This document shows positions 34,959 to 41,632 of a stretch of 64,000 nucleotides of DNA, piece by piece (position 1 is the first letter of the stretch; each line of letters starts with the position of its first letter). Source of the stretch: Sphingomonas leidyi (GTDB lineage Bacteria; Pseudomonadota; Alphaproteobacteria; Sphingomonadales; Sphingomonadaceae); NCBI RefSeq assembly GCF_011761945.1, contig NZ_JAASQV010000006.1, positions 1 through 64,000 of the forward strand, written 5' to 3'. The position numbers were made by a program, and so were the translations under genes. The notes beneath the pieces were generated by a model. It had not been told where the DNA came from and ran no database searches. It saw only the letters and a list, made by a program, of their open reading frames with translations.

Positions 34959-35523
34959 AAACTTTCTTCAAACTTTCCGCGAGGCGCGCCCGGGCGCGGT
35001 AGAGGCGGGTCTCGACGGCCTTCTGGGAGATGCCGAGGATCTCGGCGGTTTCGGCTTCCGATTTCTCGTCGATCGTCCGCAGGATGAGCGTGTCCTTGAG
35101 CGAGGCGGGCAGGGCGGCGATCGCCGTCATCGCCTCGGCGAGTTGCTGTTCGGCATCCAGGGCGCGGTCGGCCGAGGGGGCGTCGTCGACGATATGTTCG
35201 GCTTCGCCCAGAGGAAGGGCGAAGGAAAAGAAATTGCGGACCGCACGGCGACGGCGCCAGTCGTGGCATTTGTTGATGACGATCCGCGACATCCAGACCG
35301 GGAAGGGCCGCGTCCCATCATAGCGGCTGAGCGCGGAAAAGGCGGCCACGAAGCTCGCCTGAGTGACGTCGAGCGCCTCGTCGGGGCTACCGACATGGCT
35401 GCGCACGAGACGGTGTACCCAGCCCTGATGCCGGCGGACCAGCTCGCCATAGGCCGCTTGCCGGCCCCCCAGCGCCAGAGCCGCAAGCTCCCCGTCCGAG
35501 CAGTCGGGGAGGTGGAGCGTCAT
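34957..35523 (-). CDS. ECF-family RNA polymerase sigma factor (CnrH-like)
   Basis: About 188 aa. Region 2 is visible in YGELVRRHQGWVHRLVRSHV and ALDVTQASFVAAFSALSRYD. Region 4 is at the C-terminus (LPASLKDTLILRTIDEKSEAETAEILGIS helix-turn-helix, then TRLYRARARLAESL). The true start is the ATG at 35523, which overlaps the CnrX-like gene stop; the longer open frame is spurious. With the anti-sigma and metal sensor genes just upstream it forms a CnrYXH-type module. Five matching promoters in the window, including its own, define a likely regulon. Confidence 0.88.
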   Translation of the reverse strand: MTLHLPDCSDGELAALALGGRQAAYGELVRRHQGWVHRLVRSHVGSPDEALDVTQASFVAAFSALSRYDGTRPFPVWMSRIVINKCHDWRRRRAVRNFFSFALPLGEAEHIVDDAPSADRALDAEQQLAEAMTAIAALPASLKDTLILRTIDEKSEAETAEILGISQKAVETRLYRARARLAESLKKV

Positions 35524-35963
35524 TTTTTCTCGGCCGTCAGCGCTTTCACGACGGCGTCGTCGAACTTCACCGTCTGGTCGGGGCGGAGCACCGCACGCAT
35601 CGCGAAGATATGCTCGAGCGTTTCCTTCTGCAGCGCGCCCATCGCCTGGTGTGACCGGTCGACGGCGGCGGAGACCTGAGGCCCATAGCCATGTTCCGAC
35701 CTGATGGCCTGCGCGAGCCATGCATTGTCGGCGCGCAGTTCCGCTTCCAGGGCCTGTCGGCGGATGGCGTAGCGGGCTTCGATAGCCTCGAGCCGTGCAT
35801 GTTGCGCGCTATCCAGCTTGAGATCGCGATGGAGCAGGTCGTGCAGCTCATTCTCGACAGGGGGCGCCGGCACGACATAGAGCCGGCCGATCACGACCCC
35901 CGCTACTGCCGCAACAAACGTCAGCAGCACGAGAAGGAGAAGGCCGCGGCGATCGCGCATCAT
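35520..35963 (-). CDS. cnrX: CnrX-like periplasmic metal sensor
   Basis: 147 aa with an N-terminal membrane anchor (LLLLVLLTFVAAVAGVVIG) and a helical periplasmic domain. In Cupriavidus CnrX, Co/Ni is bound by His42, His46, Glu63, His119 and Met123. Here H41, H45, E62, H118 and M122 occur at exactly matching spacing (HDLLH, AIEARY, HIFAM). The sensor should hold or release the anti-sigma factor according to metal. It overlaps genes on both sides by four bases. Pfam-level alternative: a generic heavy-metal-resistance/CpxP-like protein, which would not need all five ligands. Confidence 0.82.
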   Translation of the reverse strand: MMRDRRGLLLLVLLTFVAAVAGVVIGRLYVVPAPPVENELHDLLHRDLKLDSAQHARLEAIEARYAIRRQALEAELRADNAWLAQAIRSEHGYGPQVSAAVDRSHQAMGALQKETLEHIFAMRAVLRPDQTVKFDDAVVKALTAEKK

Positions 35964-36229
35964 TGCGCGCTCAGCAGCGTCGAAGGAGCGAGCGCGAGCC
36001 GCGCGTCGAAGGGCGATGCCGCAGCATCTGCCGAACGCACTGGCACCGCGGAACCGGCGATGCCGATGAAGAGCGCGACCGCGGCTGCGACACCGAAGGT
36101 CGTGGCGCTCAGGCGCGGCATGGCCTGGAGCCGGGCGATCTCGGCCATGACGCGGCTGTCCAGCCCGGCAAGCCGGGGATCGAGGGGGGCTTCCCGCAAC
36201 CGGCTGAGCATGTCGTCGAGGTGGTCCAT
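35960..36229 (-). CDS. CnrY-like anti-sigma factor
   Basis: An 89-aa single-pass membrane protein. The cytosolic N-terminal part (DHLDDMLSRLREAPLDPRLAGLDSRVMAEI) could clamp the sigma factor. A transmembrane helix (FGVAAAVALFIGIAGSAV) and a short periplasmic tail follow. Short length, position ahead of a CnrX-like sensor and an ECF sigma factor, and four-base overlaps support the CnrY role; sequence identity to CnrY is not evident by eye. First gene of the module, 25 bases behind an ECF-type promoter. Confidence 0.72.
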   Translation of the reverse strand: MDHLDDMLSRLREAPLDPRLAGLDSRVMAEIARLQAMPRLSATTFGVAAAVALFIGIAGSAVPVRSADAAASPFDARLALAPSTLLSAQ

Positions 36230-36253
36230 GATGTTTCTCCGTCTTCTCTTCTC

Positions 36254-36280
36254 AATACGCAGGGTGGTCTTCTAACCCTT
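36254..36280 (-). promoter_or_regulatory. ECF-sigma promoter element before cnrYXH-like genes
   Basis: Minus strand: AAGGGT (36280-36275), 13-base spacer, TGCGTATT (36261-36254). It drives the sigma module itself, so the system should autoregulate. Confidence 0.82.
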
Positions 36281-36304
36281 GTCCGGGAACAAAAAGAAAA
36301 TTGC

Positions 36305-36331
36305 GAGGGGTGCAGGTCGCGGCTGCGTATT
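36305..36331 (+). promoter_or_regulatory. ECF-sigma promoter element before copCD
   Basis: GAGGGG (36305-36310), 13-base spacer, TGCGTATT (36324-36331). Divergent from the cnrY promoter, the two -35 elements being 24 bases apart. Confidence 0.85.
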
Positions 36332-36361
36332 CTCTCATGTCACTGACAGGAGAATGTCCAA

Positions 36362-36739
36362 ATGCGCTTCTTTTCGCCGCTCGCAGCCATCGCCGCCGTC
36401 GGCCTGAGTGTTTCTGCTCCGGCCTACGCCCATCCCAAGCTCGTGTCCTCGACGCCCGCCGCCAACGCCAGCGTCCCGGCGCCGTCGCGTATAACGCTCA
36501 CCTTCAGTGAAGGTCTGATGCCGAAGCTGTCGGGCGCCGAGATCGTGATGACCGGCATGCCCGGCATGCCCAACCACCGCATGGCGGTAACCGGCTTCAA
36601 GACGTCCGTCGAAGGCGACAAGACGCTCGTGCTGACGCTCGCCAAGCCGCTCATGGCGGGCAGCTATCAGGTCGCCTGGCACGTCGTCTCGACCGACACG
36701 CACCGCATCCAGGGCAATCTCGCCTTTACCGTCAAGTGA
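36362..36739 (+). CDS. copC: Copper resistance protein CopC
   Basis: A 125-aa periplasmic copper carrier. The signal peptide ends SAPAYA and the mature protein begins with the conserved HPKLVSS, whose His is a Cu(II) ligand. A Met-rich segment (MTGMPGMPNHRMAV) and the C-terminal HVVSTDTHRIQGNLAF complete the CopC fold. AGGAGA precedes the ATG at 36362. Next to copD with four bases between, it delivers copper to CopD. Confidence 0.93.
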   Translation: MRFFSPLAAIAAVGLSVSAPAYAHPKLVSSTPAANASVPAPSRITLTFSEGLMPKLSGAEIVMTGMPGMPNHRMAVTGFKTSVEGDKTLVLTLAKPLMAGSYQVAWHVVSTDTHRIQGNLAFTVK

Positions 36740-36743
36740 CGCC

Positions 36744-37688
36744 ATGAACGACGTGGCACTCGTCGCCGTCCGCTGGGCGCTCTACGTCGATCTCGGCCTG
36801 CTGTTCGGCCTGCCGCTGTTCGCGCTCTATGCGCCCGGCGGCGGCCGGATGGTGCAGCGGCATCTGCCGATGGCGGCAATGGTGGCCGGTCTCGCATGTC
36901 TCGCCCTCCTGCTGTCGGCGCTGGGGTTCGCGTTGCAGGCTGCGGCGATGACCGGGCTGCCACTCGCCCAGCCTGATCTTTCCATGGTCGCAGAGCTGTT
37001 CAACGGCACTTCCATGGGAACGGCGCTGAAGGCGCGCCTCGTCGCGCTCCTCGTTCTTCTGCTCTGCATCCCCTTCTATCGCCGGCAATCCCGTCCTGCC
37101 TTCATCGCCTCCACTCTGGCGGGCGCGGTCGCGCTCGCGACCCTCGCCTGGAGCGGGCATGGCGCGGCCGGCGAAGGCGAGGCGGGCTGGCTGCAACTGC
37201 TGGCCGATCTCATCCATCTGCTCGCCGCCGGCGCCTGGGTCGGCGCGCTTGCCGCCTTCCTCGCGCTGGTTCTTCCCAGGCTCGCAACCGATGATGTCGC
37301 CGCTGAAGACATGGACCAGGTCACACTGGCCGAGGAAGCCCTGCGGGGTTTCTCCCTCGTCGGCACGATCATCGTCGCCCTGCTGATCCTGACCGGGACG
37401 GTGAACGGCTGGTTTCTGGTCGGCCCGGGCAACATCGCCTCGCTCGGTCAGTCGAGCTACGGCCTGCTGCTCATCGCCAAGCTGGTGCTGTTTGGGGGCA
37501 TGCTGGGCCTTGCCGCGCTCAACCGCTACCGCCTGACCCCGGCACTGGCACAGGCGATCGAGGAAGAGGACGCGCCACGGGCGCAGGCGCTGTTGCGCGC
37601 GAGCCTCTTCGTCGAAGGCGGGCTTGCGATCGTCATTCTCGGGCTCGTCGCCTGGCTGGGGACACTATCGCCGCCCATGTCGATGTAG
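36744..37688 (+). CDS. copD: Copper resistance protein CopD
   Basis: A 314-aa inner-membrane protein with about eight hydrophobic helices. The CopD core is visible, including LLADLIHLLAAGAWVGALAAF and the GQSSYGLLLIAKLVLFGGML helix. It is thought to take copper from CopC into the cytoplasm. The pair lies behind the ECF-type promoter at 36305. A small negatively charged loop is near the C-terminal end. Confidence 0.9.
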   Translation: MNDVALVAVRWALYVDLGLLFGLPLFALYAPGGGRMVQRHLPMAAMVAGLACLALLLSALGFALQAAAMTGLPLAQPDLSMVAELFNGTSMGTALKARLVALLVLLLCIPFYRRQSRPAFIASTLAGAVALATLAWSGHGAAGEGEAGWLQLLADLIHLLAAGAWVGALAAFLALVLPRLATDDVAAEDMDQVTLAEEALRGFSLVGTIIVALLILTGTVNGWFLVGPGNIASLGQSSYGLLLIAKLVLFGGMLGLAALNRYRLTPALAQAIEEEDAPRAQALLRASLFVEGGLAIVILGLVAWLGTLSPPMSM

Positions 37689-37724
37689 CTTATCGTTTCG
37701 GACGCCTCGCGTTGGGAGAAGCCA

Positions 37725-38399
37725 ATGCAATCCTACACCCCGCCGCTCGGGACCGGATCGACGAAAGACTATGATCGCGCGATCCGCCTGTGGACGCGGG
37801 AGAAGCGGTGGCGTGCCGCCATGCTCGCCGCCCTGGCGCCCAAAGCCGGTGAGACGGTCGTCGACGTCGGCTGTGGCACCGGCAGCTTCGCGCTGATGCT
37901 CAAGCAAGCCGAGCCCAGGACGCAGGTGATCGGTCTCGATCCCGATGCCGAGGCGCTCGACATCGCGCGGCACAAGGCCGCTGCGCGGCAGGCCGATATC
38001 GACTGGCGTCAGGGATTTGCCAGGGACGTGGCCCCGGGCACCGCCGACGCTGTCGTATCGAGTCTCGTGCTGCATCAGATGCCGGTCAGGGAGAAGGCGG
38101 CAACCCTGCGCGCCATGTTCGCCATGCTGCGCCCGGGTGGCCGCCTGGTGATCGCAGATTATGGCCGCCAGCACGGTCTCATGCGGCTCGCCTTTCGCCT
38201 GACCGTGCAGCGACTCGATGGCATCGATGATACCCGACCCAACGCCGACGGCGTGCTCCCCGGCCTGATCGCGGCGGCCGGCTTCAGGCATGTGGCCGAG
38301 ACGTTTCGGCTCTTGACCATCACCGGCGCGATCGAATTGCTTACCGCGCATCGACCGGCGCAGGCCCAGGGCCTTACGGTTGCGAACGACCTTGGCTGA
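37725..38399 (+). CDS. Class I SAM-dependent methyltransferase
   Basis: A 224-aa protein with the SAM-binding motif I VVDVGCGTGSFALML, an acidic loop (VIGLDPDAEAL) and the post-motif PGGRLVIADYG, typical of UbiE/arsenite-like methyltransferases. No Cys cluster for arsenic is seen. GGGAGAA precedes the ATG at 37725. It lies between copCD and the copper ATPase; a lipid or small-molecule substrate is possible, but not determinable. Confidence 0.8.
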   Translation: MQSYTPPLGTGSTKDYDRAIRLWTREKRWRAAMLAALAPKAGETVVDVGCGTGSFALMLKQAEPRTQVIGLDPDAEALDIARHKAAARQADIDWRQGFARDVAPGTADAVVSSLVLHQMPVREKAATLRAMFAMLRPGGRLVIADYGRQHGLMRLAFRLTVQRLDGIDDTRPNADGVLPGLIAAAGFRHVAETFRLLTITGAIELLTAHRPAQAQGLTVANDLG

Positions 38400-38443
38400 T
38401 CCCGGCCGAGCGACCGGGTACGCCGATTTGGCCGCTTAGGCGA

Positions 38444-38451
38444 TTACGTAT
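38444..38451. promoter_or_regulatory. TTACGTAT element abutting the copper ATPase promoter
   Basis: The TACGTA core (38445-38450) directly touches the -35 TTGACC (38451). A regulator bound here would sit at the RNA-polymerase edge, so copper and oxygen inputs could meet. Confidence 0.4.
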
Positions 38452-38481
38452 TGACCCTGACACGGTGTCAGACCCTAGATC
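38451..38481 (+). promoter_or_regulatory. CueR-type promoter before copper ATPase
   Basis: TTGACC (38451-38456) and TAGATC (38476-38481) are 19 bases apart. The spacer holds the perfect palindrome CTGACAC-G-GTGTCAG (38457-38471). This differs from the operator at 10467, so it probably belongs to the MerR regulator encoded after the ATPase. Confidence 0.85.
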
Positions 38482-38506
38482 GTCAGGCGTCGAAAGGAGC
38501 AAGGCG

Positions 38507-40864
38507 ATGAACGAGACACATGGAGCGGCGCATGGCGGCGGTTGCTGCGGCGGCCACGGCGGCGCGAAAGCGGCGACCGGCATCAAGGACCCGGTCTGTG
38601 GCATGACCGTCGATCCGGCGACCACCGCGCACCATGCCGATCATGGCGGTGAACGCTATCATTTCTGCAGCGCGGGCTGCCGGGCAAAGTTCATCGCCGA
38701 TCCCGAGCGCTATCTCGGCCCGCCGGCACCGCCGTTCGCAGCGCCCGTGGGCACGATCTGGACCTGCCCTATGCATCCCGAGATCCGGCAGGACCATCCC
38801 GGGTCCTGTCCGATCTGCGGCATGGCGCTCGAACCCGCGACCGTGACCGCCGACAGCGGTCCCAGCCACGAGCTGGTCGATTTCACGCGGCGTTTCTGGG
38901 TTGGCCTGGTGCTGGCCCTGCCGGTGCTGATCCTCGAGATGGGGGCGCACCTGTTTCCTGTGATCCATCGCCTCGTGCCGATGTCGACCTCGGTATGGAT
39001 CCAGTTCGTGCTGGCGACGCCTGTCGTGCTCTGGGCGGGCTGGCCGTTCTTCGAGCGTGGCTGGGCCTCGCTCAAGACCCGCAACCTCAACATGTTCACC
39101 CTGATCGCGATGGGGACGGGGGTCGCCTGGATCTACAGCGTCGTCGCGACGCTCGCGCCTCAGCTGTTCCCGCCTGCCTTCCGCGGCGAGGACGGCATGG
39201 TTGCCGTCTATTTCGAGGCCGCCGCGGTGATCACCGTTCTCGTGCTGCTCGGCCAGGTGCTCGAACTGCGCGCGCGTGAGCGGACCTCGGGCGCGATCAA
39301 GGCGCTGCTCAACCTCGCGCCCAAGACCGCGCGCCGGATCGCCGCCGACGGGAGCGAAGAGGAGATCAGTCTCGATCTGGTCGCGGTCGGCGACCGCCTG
39401 CGCGTGCGGCCGGGCGAGAAGGTGCCGGTCGACGGCGTAGTCGAGGACGGCCGCTCCTCGCTCGACGAGTCGATGGTCACCGGTGAATCCATGCCCGTCA
39501 CCAAGGCCAAGGCCGACACGGTGATCGGCGGCACGCTCAACCAGACCGGTGCGCTGGTGATCGTCGCCGACAAGGTCGGACGCGACACCATGCTTGCGCG
39601 GATTGTCCAGATGGTCGCCGAGGCGCAGCGCTCGCGCGCGCCGATCCAGCGCATGGCCGATCAGGTGTCGGGCTGGTTCGTGCCCGTGGTCATCGCGGTT
39701 GCGGTGGTCGCGTTTATCGCCTGGGGTATCTGGGGCCCCGAGCCGCGCTTCGCCTATGGGCTGGTGGCGGCGGTCGCCGTGCTGATCATCGCCTGTCCCT
39801 GTGCACTGGGTCTCGCCACGCCGATGTCGATCATGGTGGGCGTCGGCCGCGGCGCCGGACTCGGCGTCCTTATCAAGAATGCCGAAGCGCTCGAGCATAT
39901 GGAGAAGGTCGACACGCTCGTCGTCGACAAGACAGGCACGCTGACCGAAGGCCGGCCTGCCGTCACCCAGATCGTGCCGGCGCCCGGCTTCGACGAAGCC
40001 GAACTGCTGCGGCTTGCCGCCTCGGTCGAGCGGGCCTCCGAGCATCCGCTCGCGCTGGCGATCGTCGAGGCCGCGAAGGATCGCGGCATCCCCACGAGCG
40101 ACGTCACCGACTTCGATTCCCCCACCGGACGCGGCGCGCTCGGCACCGTCGACGGCCGCCGGATCGTGCTCGGTAATGCGCGGTTCCTCTCGGAAGAGGG
40201 CATAGCAACCGACGCGCTGGCGGAGCAGGCCGACGCCCTGCGCCGGGATGGCGCCACCGCGATCTTCATCGGCGTCGACGGCACCGTCGGCGGCGCCTTT
40301 GCAATCGCCGATCCCGTGAAGCAGACGACGCCGGAGGCCCTGGCCGCACTCAAGGCCGAAGGCATTCGCGTGGTGATGTTGACCGGCGACAACCGCACCA
40401 CAGCAGAGGCGGTGGCAAGGCGGCTCGGCATTGACGATGTCGAAGCCGAGGTACTGCCCGACCAGAAGAGTGCCGTCGTCGCGCGGTTGAAGAGCGAGGG
40501 GCGCGTGGTGGCGATGGCCGGCGACGGGGTCAACGACGCCCCCGCACTGGCTGCCGCCGATGTCGGTATTGCCATGGGCTCGGGCACCGACGTCGCGATC
40601 GAGAGCGCGGGCGTGACGCTGCTCAAGGGCGATCTCATGGGCATCGTGCGGGCACGGCGGCTGAGCCAGGCGACCATGTCCAACATCCGCCAGAACCTGG
40701 TCTTCGCCTTCATCTACAATGTCGCCGGGGTGCCGGTGGCGGCGGGCGCGCTCTATCCGCTGTTCGGCATCCTGCTCTCGCCGATCATCGCGGCCGCCGC
40801 CATGGCGCTCTCCTCGGTCAGCGTGGTCACCAACGCGCTGCGCCTCAACCGGAAAGCGCTGTGA
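38507..40864 (+). CDS. copA: Copper-exporting P1B-type ATPase with YHS and heavy-metal-binding domains
   Basis: A 785-aa P-type ATPase expelling Cu(I) from the cytosol. In order: a Gly/His/Cys-rich start (GGGCCGGHGG), a YHS domain (DPVCGMTVDP, FCSAGCRAKF), a CPMHPEI/CPICGMAL heavy-metal-binding domain, then membrane helices, the CPC motif (IIACPCALGLATP), phosphorylation site DKTGTLTEG, HP motif (SEHPLALAI) and GDGVNDAPA. The classic ferredoxin-like CxxC HMA domain is absent, replaced by YHS plus the second metal domain. AAGGAG precedes the ATG at 38507. It overlaps its regulator by GTGA. Confidence 0.95.
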   Translation: MNETHGAAHGGGCCGGHGGAKAATGIKDPVCGMTVDPATTAHHADHGGERYHFCSAGCRAKFIADPERYLGPPAPPFAAPVGTIWTCPMHPEIRQDHPGSCPICGMALEPATVTADSGPSHELVDFTRRFWVGLVLALPVLILEMGAHLFPVIHRLVPMSTSVWIQFVLATPVVLWAGWPFFERGWASLKTRNLNMFTLIAMGTGVAWIYSVVATLAPQLFPPAFRGEDGMVAVYFEAAAVITVLVLLGQVLELRARERTSGAIKALLNLAPKTARRIAADGSEEEISLDLVAVGDRLRVRPGEKVPVDGVVEDGRSSLDESMVTGESMPVTKAKADTVIGGTLNQTGALVIVADKVGRDTMLARIVQMVAEAQRSRAPIQRMADQVSGWFVPVVIAVAVVAFIAWGIWGPEPRFAYGLVAAVAVLIIACPCALGLATPMSIMVGVGRGAGLGVLIKNAEALEHMEKVDTLVVDKTGTLTEGRPAVTQIVPAPGFDEAELLRLAASVERASEHPLALAIVEAAKDRGIPTSDVTDFDSPTGRGALGTVDGRRIVLGNARFLSEEGIATDALAEQADALRRDGATAIFIGVDGTVGGAFAIADPVKQTTPEALAALKAEGIRVVMLTGDNRTTAEAVARRLGIDDVEAEVLPDQKSAVVARLKSEGRVVAMAGDGVNDAPALAAADVGIAMGSGTDVAIESAGVTLLKGDLMGIVRARRLSQATMSNIRQNLVFAFIYNVAGVPVAAGALYPLFGILLSPIIAAAAMALSSVSVVTNALRLNRKAL

Positions 40865-41259
40865 ACATCGGGGAGGCGTCGAAGCAAAGCGGGGTCTCGG
40901 AGCGGATGATCCGCCATTATGAGAAGATCGGCCTCATCCCGGCGCCGCCGCGCCGGGGAGCGGGTTATCGCGACTATGGCGAGAGTGACCTCCATCGCCT
41001 GCGGTTCATCGCCAATGCCCGCGATCTCGGTTTTCCGATCGAGGAGATCCGGACCCTGCTCGGCCTGTGGGCCGACACGGGCCGCAGCAGCGCCGATGTA
41101 AAGCGGGTCGCGTTGGCGCGGGCGGAGGAATTGCAGCGCAAGGCCGAAGCGCTGACGACCCTGCGCGAGACCCTCGTCGATCTCGCCGAGCGCTGTCATG
41201 GCGACGAGCGGCCAGATTGTCCCATCATCGCCGAACTGAGTCTCGACAGAAAATGTTAG
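40861..41259 (+). CDS. cueR: CueR-like MerR-family copper regulator
   Basis: A 132-aa regulator. The winged helix is NIGEASKQSGVSERMIRHYE. The metal loop RCHGDERPDCPII has two Cys with seven residues between, as in CueR. The start is a GTG overlapping the ATPase stop. It should activate the promoter at 38451 when Cu(I) rises, in an operon with its own target. Its operator (CTGACAC...) differs from that of the other MerR gene in the window. Confidence 0.9.
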   Translation: MNIGEASKQSGVSERMIRHYEKIGLIPAPPRRGAGYRDYGESDLHRLRFIANARDLGFPIEEIRTLLGLWADTGRSSADVKRVALARAEELQRKAEALTTLRETLVDLAERCHGDERPDCPIIAELSLDRKC

Positions 41260-41474
41260 CGCCGGCCGCCTCTCGGACCAGACCCGCTCTGGCGGCCGGG
41301 GTGCTGATCGCACTTGGCATTCTCACGACGGGCCTCGCGATATATTTCCTCGCAGTCCGCCCGCCACTGCTGGCGGAGGATCTTCGCCATATCGGCGGCA
41401 ACCCGCAGACCCTTTCGCCGGTATTGCGGGACTGGTTCGGCGGGATAGCTGGCTCGCCCGGGCGACCGCACTGA
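41253..41474 (+). CDS. Small one-helix membrane protein, possibly truncated
   Basis: A 73-aa protein overlapping the end of cueR. One clear helix (ALAAGVLIALGILTTGLAIYFL) is followed by AVRPPLLAEDLRHIGGN, then an abrupt Pro/Gly end. In another frame, the DNA after 41440 encodes a hydrophobic run (LSLLIVFGRFSYSNVVL), as if a frameshift had removed a second helix. Homologues following cueR may be longer; this is recollection and untested. Function unknown. Confidence 0.5.
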   Translation: MLAPAASRTRPALAAGVLIALGILTTGLAIYFLAVRPPLLAEDLRHIGGNPQTLSPVLRDWFGGIAGSPGRPH

Positions 41475-41559
41475 GCCTCCTGATCGTATTTGGCCGCTTT
41501 TCATACAGCAATGTCGTGCTGAGCTCTGACTTCTGGGGCTGGCATATGCGAGGCAATCC

Positions 41560-41577
41560 CTCCGTAGGACTACGGAG
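41560..41577. promoter_or_regulatory. Perfect inverted repeat CTCCGTAG-GA-CTACGGAG upstream of phaC
   Basis: An 18-bp palindrome with 8-bp arms, about 55 bases before the phaC start. It probably is an operator; the spacing and size would suit a LuxR/FixJ-type dimer, but the protein is unknown. Confidence 0.55.
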
Positions 41578-41632
41578 TGCGCAGAGGCTTCCTGCGCTTC
41601 AGGGCTTGTTGCACCGCAGCAGGAGCGAAAAT

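Noticed and set aside
34957..35721. 254-aa version of the ECF sigma factor
   Set aside because: The first 66 residues are out-of-frame reading of the CnrX-like gene; the sigma factor begins at 35523 with a four-base overlap.
41516..41632. Extended phaC N-terminus starting at GTG 41516
   Set aside because: No ribosome site there, it would cover the palindrome, and AGGAG precedes the GTG at 41633.
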